A stretch of DNA of 64,000 nucleotides from contig NZ_LIUT01000001.1 in NCBI RefSeq assembly GCF_001277345.1, positions 1,148,913 to 1,212,912 on the forward strand. The letters are read 5' to 3'. The position numbers and the translations under genes were made by a program. The stretch comes from Paenibacillus solani. GTDB lineage: Bacteria > Bacillota > Bacilli > Paenibacillales > Paenibacillaceae. Each line of letters starts with the position of its first letter. Position 1 is the first letter of the stretch. Of the stretch, positions 1 through 6,864 are shown in pieces. Below the pieces are notes generated by a model. It was not told where the DNA came from. It saw nothing but the letters and a program-made list of their open reading frames with translations, and ran no database searches.

Positions 1-1
1 T

Positions 2-1150
2 CTAAAGGATCGCGATATCGTCAATATGAATTTGGCGGGGTGGGCAGATTCGCCGGTCATTCTCGTCGCGGATATTGACCGCGGAGGCGTGTTTGCCTCG
101 ATTGTAGGCACACTTGAACTGCTAGAGCCTCATGAAGCGGCTCGAATCAAAGGATTTATCATTAATAAGTTCCGCGGGGATCTGGCACTGCTTAAGCCTG
201 GATTGGATTGGCTTGAAGAGCGGACGGGCATTCCCGTACTAGGTGTTCTCCCTTATATTCAGGACATAAGGATTGAGGCGGAAGATTCCGTTGTGCTTGA
301 TGAGCTTCAATATCGAAAACAGGAAGCGCGGGAGCTTGATATTGCCGTAGTAAGGTATCCGCGCATTTCTAATTTTACAGATATGGATGCGCTTCGCTGG
401 GAGCCGGATGTGGTTGTTCGTTTCGTTCAGTCCGTGGATGAGCTTGGCACGCCGGATGTCATTATATTACCTGGCACCAAGGATACGATCAGTGATCTTG
501 AATTTCTTCAGGAGCGGGGACTGGCTGATGCGATCATCAAACAGGCTCAGCAGCGGGATATCCAACTGGTAGGCATATGCGGGGGATACCAGATGCTTGG
601 CGAATGGTTATCGGACTTCCATGCCGTAGAAGGAACAGCCCGGGAAGCGAAAGGGCTAGGACTGCTGCCGATTCGGACTTCCTTTCTAGCCCATAAAAGA
701 ACCGTTCGGGTAAGTGGACGACTATGTAAGAATGTACCATTTGGACTGAGTTTGCAAGATACCAACGACACTCTCCCGATTCATGCTTATGAAATACATA
801 TGGGCGTTACGGAATGGAGCACCTTAGAGGATGACTCCAGATATCGCCCGCTTTTCTCCGTTGAAGCAGATGTTTTGGAATTATCACAGTCAAACGATGA
901 TATTCAAGAGCATCTTGAAGGGCTTGGTACTTCGGATGGCCGCATATGGGGAAGCTATTTGCACGGTTTATTTGATAATGATGCGTTTCGAAGAGCCTGG
1001 CTGAACGGTCTTCGTGTTAAGAAAGGACTGCTTCCCATCTCGGAAACGTTTCAAGCAGAGGAACGTAAATTTGCTGAATTTGACCGTGTGGCCGAAATAG
1101 TTCGGCAGCATTTGGACCTGGAGAAGATATATGAATTTATGGGGATATGA
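2..1150 (+). CDS. cobQ: Cobyric acid synthase CobQ, 5'-truncated by window edge
   Basis: This is the C-terminal part of adenosylcobyric acid synthase, which amidates side chains b, d, e and g of adenosylcobyrinic acid diamide using glutamine and ATP in cobalamin synthesis. The frame is open from base 2, so the real start lies before the window. The opening residues read LKDRDIVNMN and then VILVADIDRGGVFASI, the typical end of the ATP-binding synthetase domain. The class I glutamine amidotransferase domain follows, with nucleophile motif VGICGGYQMLG (Cys codon at 577-579) and the His motif GSYLHGLFDND near 950-980. The family is about 500 residues, so roughly a quarter is missing. It ends before a strong terminator, so it is probably the last gene of a cobalamin operon lying to the left. 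Confidence 0.95.
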   Translation, partial: LKDRDIVNMNLAGWADSPVILVADIDRGGVFASIVGTLELLEPHEAARIKGFIINKFRGDLALLKPGLDWLEERTGIPVLGVLPYIQDIRIEAEDSVVLDELQYRKQEARELDIAVVRYPRISNFTDMDALRWEPDVVVRFVQSVDELGTPDVIILPGTKDTISDLEFLQERGLADAIIKQAQQRDIQLVGICGGYQMLGEWLSDFHAVEGTAREAKGLGLLPIRTSFLAHKRTVRVSGRLCKNVPFGLSLQDTNDTLPIHAYEIHMGVTEWSTLEDDSRYRPLFSVEADVLELSQSNDDIQEHLEGLGTSDGRIWGSYLHGLFDNDAFRRAWLNGLRVKKGLLPISETFQAEERKFAEFDRVAEIVRQHLDLEKIYEFMGI

Positions 1151-1227
1151 ACAATGGATGGTGCTGCAGCTTTAAACCATGGGGAATATAACCATTCATT
1201 TAGGTGATCCTGAGAATAGGTCCGCAA

Positions 1228-1257
1228 ACACCATGCAGACAGCATGGTGTTTTTTTG
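1228..1257 (+). terminator. Rho-independent terminator after cobQ
   Basis: A perfect 9-bp stem ACACCATGC/GCATGGTGT with a 5-nt loop is followed directly by a run of T. Confidence 0.85.
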
Positions 1258-1363
1258 CATAGGAAACATAATTATAGTTTAATTATAGGATAGGGGGGTA
1301 TGCTAAATATAAGGATGCTTCAAGTTATGAATAGATTTCTAAAATGAATGGAGTGATCATCAA

Positions 1364-2245
1364 ATGGTGAATAAGAAGGCGACTATGCTCACTTTGACCA
1401 GTTTTCTTTCATTTGGATTGTTGACAGCTTGTTTTAACGCCACCGAGGTTCAAGACACAGGCGGCCATAGCGGAGGTCATGGGGGAAAGAGTGCAAGCCA
1501 AGAAGAGAGTGGCCATAGTGAACACGGAAGCGGGCATCATGGTCACGAGTCGGGTTCTAATGGCTACAAAGCTGCGTTTACATGGGAAGAGCCGATTACG
1601 GCGGGCGTCGAGACAGAGTTAACGATTCACATTACAGATCAGAATGGCGACGCCGTTCAGCAATTTGATACCAATCACGAGAAGCTGCTGCATCTGATCG
1701 TTGTGAATCGCGATTTATCCTTCTTCAATCATATCCATCCCGATTACAGGGAGAATGGTGTGTTTACGGTTAATACAACGTTCCCGGTCGGCGGCAAATA
1801 CAAATTGATCGCTGATTCTGTACCGAAGGGTACATCGGGGGCTACACTTAGCGAATGGATTCAAGTGAAGGGTGATGAAGGAACGGCATCGGTGCTTGAG
1901 CCTGATTCCGAACTGATCAAACAAGTGGACGGGAAGGAAATTACATTGAGTTTGAGCAATACCTTGTCCAACGAAGAGGTCGTGCTCACCTATCATATTG
2001 GGGACCTTAAGACTAAACAAGGAATAGATAATCTGGAGCCTTATCTCGGTGCCGTGGGACATGTTGTCATCCTATCTGAAGACGCTGAACAGTACATCCA
2101 CGTGCATCCTCTCGATGAGCGAAGCAGGGGTCCAAAAGCGGAATTCGCTGCTGTTTTCCCGCATAGCGGCATCTACAAAATCTGGGGACAATTTCAACAC
2201 CAGGGTGAAGTAATGACGGTTCCATTTGTTGTTGAAATCCAATAA
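1364..2245 (+). CDS. His-rich lipoprotein with two YtkA/FixH-like domains
   Basis: A predicted lipoprotein of 293 residues: basic N-terminus, hydrophobic segment and lipobox LLTAC with the Cys near residue 23. A low-complexity linker rich in His, Gly and Ser (about residues 32-67) looks like a metal-binding stretch. Two similar beta-rich segments follow (about 68-170 and 175-293). Each carries an HxHP motif (NHIHPD and YIHVHP) and a late Gly-x-Tyr-Lys strand, so they look like an internal duplication resembling YtkA/FixH-like extracellular domains. The start is supported by GGAGTGA seven bases upstream of ATG. The glutaredoxin gene follows closely and is probably co-transcribed. Metal binding, perhaps copper, is an inference from the histidines; no enzymatic role is evident. 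Confidence 0.7.
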   Translation: MVNKKATMLTLTSFLSFGLLTACFNATEVQDTGGHSGGHGGKSASQEESGHSEHGSGHHGHESGSNGYKAAFTWEEPITAGVETELTIHITDQNGDAVQQFDTNHEKLLHLIVVNRDLSFFNHIHPDYRENGVFTVNTTFPVGGKYKLIADSVPKGTSGATLSEWIQVKGDEGTASVLEPDSELIKQVDGKEITLSLSNTLSNEEVVLTYHIGDLKTKQGIDNLEPYLGAVGHVVILSEDAEQYIHVHPLDERSRGPKAEFAAVFPHSGIYKIWGQFQHQGEVMTVPFVVEIQ

Positions 2246-2268
2246 TAAGACGATTAGGAGTGATCGAT

Positions 2269-2508
2269 ATGACAGCATCATTGAAAATATATACGATACC
2301 CACTTGCAGTGACTGCCAGCATGCCAAGCGTTACTTTAAAGAACAGCAGGTTCCTTACACGGAATACGATTGCACCCAGAACCCGGATTACGCAGAAGAA
2401 GTCCGGCAGCTGACAGGAAAACAAATGGTGCCCACCATCGTGATAGATGACAAGGTATTTGTTGGATTTGCCGATAATTTGCCTGAAATCAGAGAGCTGC
2501 TGAAGTAA
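2269..2508 (+). CDS. Glutaredoxin family protein
   Basis: A small thioredoxin-fold protein of 79 residues with redox motif CSDC near residue 13 (context TIPTCSDCQHAKRYF) and the cis-Pro segment QMVPTIVIDD, ending in the usual VGFADNLPEIRELL helix. It fits the NrdH/glutaredoxin-like family, which transfers electrons in thiol-disulfide exchange. The ATG at 2269 is preferred over an in-frame GTG at 2260 because AGGAG ends eight bases before it. The gene lies just downstream of the His-rich lipoprotein, probably in the same transcript, which ends at the hairpin at 2537. The physiological partner is unknown. Confidence 0.85.
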   Translation: MTASLKIYTIPTCSDCQHAKRYFKEQQVPYTEYDCTQNPDYAEEVRQLTGKQMVPTIVIDDKVFVGFADNLPEIRELLK

Positions 2509-2536
2509 TCGGCGGGTTACGTAATGATCATATAGG

Positions 2537-2576
2537 AGCATGGATCTTTCTTAGCTAAACGGTCCATGCTTTTTTT
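2537..2576 (+). terminator. Rho-independent terminator after glutaredoxin gene
   Basis: The stem AGCATGGA/TCCATGCT is followed by seven T. Confidence 0.85.
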
Positions 2577-2799
2577 GTTGGGAGAAACTAGGATTCGGCT
2601 GCCCAACCATTTGAGCTAAAATATTCATTTCCCATGGAAAATTCCACCGTGTAAATAATCTGTAAGGGTGTTATTATATGGGTTGTGTCTCTTATGTTCG
2701 GATTGACATGCCTGCATGATGGTTATAGCAGATTTATGGAACGAATCCAAATACAGCACATATCAATATTCACTGCATTAATGGAAGGGGAATAAACCA

Positions 2800-3015
2800 T
2801 TGGATAACGGAATGAAAGTCGTTTTGTTTGAGAAGAAACCGGATGGAGAGCTGGTAGAGATTGAAGAACGGACTTGGACGAGCAATATGGTCGCGGCTTT
2901 GGAGCATGTGAATTATATCGTTGCCGGCGGCCGTGAATATGAAACGATTGAAGGCAGACTCAATGTGGATACGGGCAAGCTGGAACTACTGCTCGTTCCG
3001 ATGCGAAACGAATGA
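2800..3015 (+). CDS. Hypothetical 71-residue protein, first gene of the ATP-grasp/DUF350 operon
   Basis: A small soluble protein without a signal peptide or Cys; I do not recognise the family. It begins with a beta-strand-like KVVLFEK segment and has a repeated two-strand pattern ending GKLELLLVPMR. The TTG start at 2800 is preferred because GGAAGGGG lies nine bases upstream, while the in-frame ATG at 2812 has no well-placed ribosome site. It is followed after about 25 bases by the Gly/Ser-rich secreted protein and then the ATP-grasp ligase, so it probably belongs to that operon. Confidence 0.7.
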   Translation: MDNGMKVVLFEKKPDGELVEIEERTWTSNMVAALEHVNYIVAGGREYETIEGRLNVDTGKLELLLVPMRNE

Positions 3016-3040
3016 AATCTGTCCGAAAGGAGAAATCGCT

Positions 3041-3721
3041 TTGAGTAATGAAAAAGAGAAAAAAGAGCTGCCAGCCTCCAAATGGCTGACACCGGAAGGC
3101 AAACCGATCCGTGTGTTATCGAGCTCACTTGGTATAGCTTTGCTGGCGAATGCTTTTTTAGTTTCAGGTGCAGCAGCTAAGGACCTCGCTTCAGAAGCGG
3201 TCCCCGCAGCTGACGAGCCGCAGTTGGTGTCATGGTCAACAGAGGAAGTGAAACAGTACTTCGATAAGAACGTGGATTGGAATATTCCGTTCCCAAGCGA
3301 GGAGGAATTCCAGGAAGAACCCCTTGAAGGAAGCGCGGCAGGTGCTGGTACCGGAGGCGGAACTACCGTGGTCAACAACTATCACGGGTACAATTCCGGC
3401 TTCGGCTGGGATGATCTGCTGCTGTATCACATGCTGTTTAACAACGGTTCCTACTATTCATCCAGCGGGTGGTACAACAATCACCGTGGTTATTATGCTA
3501 ACAACGGCAAGCCGTATAAACCTCGTACTTATTCCAGTGGATCATTTCAGAATAAGCCAGTCGTTAACTCCAATGTTCGCCCCAAAACCTCAACTTCTTC
3601 CTCGGGTACAATCACTCGCCGTTCGACATCGTCCAAATCCGGGGGCATTGGCGGCAACTCCAGCGGATTTAGCTCATCAGGTCCGAAATCCAGCACAAGA
3701 TCAGGCGGGTTTGGTGGATGA
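3041..3721 (+). CDS. Gly/Ser-rich membrane-anchored or secreted protein of the ATP-grasp operon
   Basis: A 226-residue protein. It has a charged N-terminus and a single hydrophobic segment near residues 28-46 (LSSSLGIALLANAFLVSGAAA) that could be a signal peptide or anchor. An acidic stretch, an aromatic segment rich in Tyr, Asn and Gly, and a long C-terminal tail of Ser, Thr and Gly ending in GGFGG follow. The TTG start at 3041 has AAAGGAG seven bases upstream; a longer reading frame starting inside the previous gene is unlikely. Its last codons overlap the ligase start as ATGA, which implies translational coupling. The flexible C-terminus could be a substrate for amide ligation by the neighbouring enzyme, but this is only an inference. 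The family is not recognised. Confidence 0.7.
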   Translation: MSNEKEKKELPASKWLTPEGKPIRVLSSSLGIALLANAFLVSGAAAKDLASEAVPAADEPQLVSWSTEEVKQYFDKNVDWNIPFPSEEEFQEEPLEGSAAGAGTGGGTTVVNNYHGYNSGFGWDDLLLYHMLFNNGSYYSSSGWYNNHRGYYANNGKPYKPRTYSSGSFQNKPVVNSNVRPKTSTSSSGTITRRSTSSKSGGIGGNSSGFSSSGPKSSTRSGGFGG

Positions 3722-4917
3722 GCTGCGAGAGCGTATTTACAGTGACAGGACAGCCTGATCCCGACCGGGCAGGGCGGGTATCAGAACTGGAACGGCTCGG
3801 CTTTACCTGGGCCGATATGGATGGGGAAGCTTATTGGATTGACCAGATTGTCACCTTGCGTAAAGAGACCTATTCTGAGCTAAAGGAAGCAGCGGCATCG
3901 CTCTGGAGGGTTTTGGACAAAACGGTTCGTTATATTCATGGAAATCATCATATATACAGTCTGATCGGCATTCCTCCCATCTTGTGGGCGATGCTGGATG
4001 AATGTCCGCTGCCGGAAGAAGGTCTCATCAGCCGGTATGCCAGATTTGACTTTGCTATCGCTCACGATGGGAGCATCAAACTGCTGGAACTGAACGCAGA
4101 CACGCCTACAGGGTATGTTGAGGCTTCCATAGCGACTCCCTGGATGTGTGCTCAGGCTGGCATTTATTCTCCCAATGAACAAATGAAGACGCTGGTGGCG
4201 GAAGCCTGGGGAGTAGAACGCCCAGATACGGCCGCCTGTATTGCTTACGGCGAACATAAAGAGGACTCCGGCACGATTGAGGCATTGGTCCGGCATAGCG
4301 GGCTGGATATCCGCTTAGTGAATTGTTTGGATTTATGGGTGGATGAAGGTATATTGAAGGACGGCCAGGGCGGGCAGATTCAGCGGATGTTTGCTCTATA
4401 TCCGAAGGAATGGATGTCTGTTGATGACGGCGGTGATGCCCTGGCCTATGCCATTGAGACGGGAAGACTGCAGTTGTTTAATTCGCCGCACAGTATTTTG
4501 CTGCAATCCAAAGGCTTGCTTGCCGCTGTGTGGGGAATGAATGAGCTTGGACTTCTATTTGATGAGCACGAGCGCGAAGCGATCAACAAATATATGCTTC
4601 CGACTTACAATAAACCGGTATTCTCCGGCCAATATGTATCAAAGTCCATGTTCGGCCGTGAAGGGGGTTCTGTCAAATTGTATGATCTGGAAGGGCAGCT
4701 TGAGATTGAGGATCAGGATGGCTATGACACAAGTGTCCTGTTTCCAACGGTATATCAGCATAGGGCTGAGATGGCGCGTGTGGAGACGGCAGCGGGTGAA
4801 TTTCACATATTGACCGGAATGTTTGTCATTAATGGAACCCCTTGCGGTTTATTGGGACGGGCAGGCGGTTTGATTACGGGAAATTCCAGTCATTTTATCG
4901 CAATGGGAGTGAAATAA
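3718..4917 (+). CDS. Glutathionylspermidine synthase-like ATP-grasp ligase
   Basis: A 399-residue protein resembling the C-terminal synthetase domain of glutathionylspermidine synthase and the E. coli YgiC/YjfC proteins. These form amide bonds using ATP through an ATP-grasp fold. Visible signatures are ELNADTPTG at about residue 124 (family form E-x-NADTPT), the glycine-rich loop FGREGGSV near 311-318, and the C-terminal TPCGLLGRAGG segment. There is no amidase domain. Start ATG overlaps the stop of the upstream Gly-rich gene. Since Firmicutes do not generally make glutathionylspermidine, the substrate is unknown; a peptide or protein amidoligase role is plausible. Neighbours with a DUF350 protein match a recurring gene association of this family. 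Confidence 0.85.
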   Translation: MSCESVFTVTGQPDPDRAGRVSELERLGFTWADMDGEAYWIDQIVTLRKETYSELKEAAASLWRVLDKTVRYIHGNHHIYSLIGIPPILWAMLDECPLPEEGLISRYARFDFAIAHDGSIKLLELNADTPTGYVEASIATPWMCAQAGIYSPNEQMKTLVAEAWGVERPDTAACIAYGEHKEDSGTIEALVRHSGLDIRLVNCLDLWVDEGILKDGQGGQIQRMFALYPKEWMSVDDGGDALAYAIETGRLQLFNSPHSILLQSKGLLAAVWGMNELGLLFDEHEREAINKYMLPTYNKPVFSGQYVSKSMFGREGGSVKLYDLEGQLEIEDQDGYDTSVLFPTVYQHRAEMARVETAAGEFHILTGMFVINGTPCGLLGRAGGLITGNSSHFIAMGVK

Positions 4918-5589
4918 ATGCATGTGAAACATATTCGTAGAACGCAGAAGGATGCTATGAATGGAAAGAGAAGGCCTTCGATAGTTGTTGCGGGGCTTAT
5001 TCTGTCCCTGATGCTTGTGCTGAGCGCCTGTTCCGGTACCAGTTCAACGGTGTTCAATTCCGGCTCAGATGAAGTGTCTTCTACATCCACCCGCGTACCT
5101 TGGGACTATCGGATCGTTGAAGGAACGGTTGGAGATTTGATTGGCGGGGATATGACCGTGCTGCCCGACAACGAGCTCCTGCCAAACGATAACAATTATG
5201 CGACAGGAGATAAAATATGGACACTTCAGTTCATGGACGCGGAACTAACAACGGATGCGAATCAACGGAATGATATACGCTTATCTTCATGGACGACGAT
5301 TAAGTCATTCAAGGACCAGAAAACGGCGGAATCGGATTTGACCAACCTTAAGGTGATCGTTAAAACGGACGTGAAGCTGGTAGGAGTTTATAAGACAACA
5401 TATAAACAAGATACAAGGCATTTTGCGGTCGTCGAGCTTCCAACAGGGAACCGGATCAAACAACCGATCGACGAGAAGCGTTATGCTGCGATGGAGAAGC
5501 AGGAAAAGGTTGATGTTGTATTGGAGGAAGTGCATGATTTCGCCGATTACGACTTGGCCTATGCAAAATTTCGGGGGTGGGCGGATTGA
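4918..5589 (+). CDS. Lipoprotein of the ATP-grasp/DUF350 operon
   Basis: A 223-residue predicted lipoprotein: basic N-terminus, hydrophobic segment VVAGLILSLMLVL and lipobox LSAC near residue 38. The mature part is polar with no recognisable catalytic motif and ends in FRGWAD. Start ATG at 4918 directly follows the ligase stop and has GGGAG eight bases upstream; an alternative ATG at 4957 also has an SD-like AGAAGGA and would give a more typical short signal peptide. The stop overlaps the DUF350 start (TGATG). It is probably exported and anchored to the outer face of the membrane, working with the operon partners, but its function is unknown. Confidence 0.75.
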   Translation: MHVKHIRRTQKDAMNGKRRPSIVVAGLILSLMLVLSACSGTSSTVFNSGSDEVSSTSTRVPWDYRIVEGTVGDLIGGDMTVLPDNELLPNDNNYATGDKIWTLQFMDAELTTDANQRNDIRLSSWTTIKSFKDQKTAESDLTNLKVIVKTDVKLVGVYKTTYKQDTRHFAVVELPTGNRIKQPIDEKRYAAMEKQEKVDVVLEEVHDFADYDLAYAKFRGWAD

Positions 5590-5978
5590 TGGTCGTCGTG
5601 AATATTGCTATCAGTGTAGTATGTATTATCTTGCTTCAATTACTGGGGATGCTGATCTTCAGCTGGATGACCCGGTTTAACGATATGGAGGAGCTGAAGA
5701 AAGGAAATGTCGCGGTTGGTCTTGCCTTTGGCGGCAAGTTTATGGGCACAGCCATCATTCTGGGCATATCCGCTTATACGAACTCATCAATTTGGCATAT
5801 GATCATATGGTTTGCCGTCGGGTATGTCTGTTTAATCATTGCCTATTGGGTATTCGAGCTGGCAACACCGGGTATTCGAATTTCCGAGCATCTGCAAAAA
5901 GGGAATATAGCTATCGGCGTCCTGCTCGCTATGGTATTCATTGGCACTGCATTTGCCATCAGCAGCTTGATTATCTAG
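5589..5978 (+). CDS. DUF350 family membrane protein
   Basis: A 129-residue integral membrane protein with four predicted hydrophobic segments arranged as two similar halves. Each half contains a polar KKGN motif before a transmembrane helix (LKKGNVAVGLAFGG and LQKGNIAIGVLL), which is the internal repeat typical of DUF350 (YjfL-like, UPF0719). ATG at 5589 overlaps the stop of the lipoprotein gene, so translation is coupled. In other bacteria DUF350 genes travel with glutathionylspermidine synthase-like ligases, as here. The molecular function is unknown. The operon ends at a strong terminator immediately downstream. Confidence 0.85.
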   Translation: MVVVNIAISVVCIILLQLLGMLIFSWMTRFNDMEELKKGNVAVGLAFGGKFMGTAIILGISAYTNSSIWHMIIWFAVGYVCLIIAYWVFELATPGIRISEHLQKGNIAIGVLLAMVFIGTAFAISSLII

Positions 5979-6003
5979 GACCCAACCGCTTAGGCAGCTG
6001 AGC

Positions 6004-6035
6004 AACGCCCCTGTTTAGAACAGGGGCGTTTTTTT
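6004..6035 (+). terminator. Rho-independent terminator after DUF350 operon
   Basis: A perfect 10-bp stem AACGCCCCTG/CAGGGGCGTT with a 7-nt loop and a T-run. Confidence 0.9.
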
Positions 6036-6864
6036 GTGGTTCTGCGGAATTATAATGCGGTAAAGGAGCAAAGTTACCCGACATTTTGGCGGTAAATCCA
6101 TTATTTCCTTCTATAGAATATTGGCAGGGATGGGTAACTTTTCAATAGCATAATGATCTTATCAGACTCGGATGCTCATGGTTCCGGGTCCGATTTAGGT
6201 TGTTCCCCCGCAGATTTTAAAATCCCAAACAAATTTATTAAACATATTTCACCGTGATTCAAACCGAAAACCATAAAAATAGGCGATACTTACCACTTGA
6301 ACCTGGTTCTCGTTCCGATACAATATTAAACAATCCCGGTACAGGACTCTATACTTATTTTGAGGTTGAGGGTAATTTTGCCAAACCTTTTAAGAATGCG
6401 GTTCTCAGCCGTTTTTTTATACGACTTTGGTATCAATTTTGTCATAACTATGGATAATGATGTAAAAATGACCGGAACTTTAGCAATTTTTCTGCGTTTA
6501 ACATTACAATTCACGAAAATTTTCTGAAAATAATCGTGATGATGCCATCCTTCTTTCATCCGTACATATTGGCAGGCTGGGGCCTTTGTTAAGTCTGCGC
6601 TCCTTCATGGCATGCTTAGCATCAGGTGGTTAAGTTGTCAAATGACTGGGATGAAGAGATAGCGATTGGCTTCAACGGGGGAAAAAATGGAAGAGGTTGT
6701 GTTTTACTTCTTTATGACTAAAATCGCTATCGGAAAAGTTGGTAAAGAAGAAATATGGTATCGGGAACGCATCGGCTATAGAATGACGAGTGTGGCTTAA
6801 TCGTCGTCAACGCCGGTGCAGCATCAAACATTACTTATGAATGGGCAGGTGAGCAACGAAGACG
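6036..6864. other. Long intergenic region before the exopolysaccharide operon
   Basis: About 830 bases separate two operons and hold no convincing long gene; a 67-codon frame at 6254-6457 has no ribosome site and is discounted. Visible structure is limited to a perfect 10-bp inverted repeat GATAGCGATT (6658-6667)/AATCGCTATC (6722-6731) and a possible 37-codon frame starting at 6687 inside it. The region probably contains the promoter and 5' leader of the operon. I see no match to a c-di-GMP riboswitch. Confidence 0.5.
6687..6800 (+). CDS. Possible 37-residue small ORF in the exopolysaccharide leader
   Basis: ATG at 6687 follows GGGGG by six bases and opens a 37-codon frame beginning MEEVVFYFF and ending in TSVA before TAA. 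It lies 64 bases upstream of the glycosidase-like gene and overlaps one arm of a 10-bp inverted repeat. No homologue is recognised, and it may be chance. Confidence 0.2.
   Translation: MEEVVFYFFMTKIAIGKVGKEEIWYRERIGYRMTSVA

Noticed and set aside
6254..6457. 67-codon frame in the intergenic gap
   Set aside because: No ribosome site, AT-rich low-complexity content and no recognisable features.
6036..6864. c-di-GMP riboswitch before the exopolysaccharide operon
   Set aside because: No GEMM-I or GEMM-II core motif could be found in the leader.
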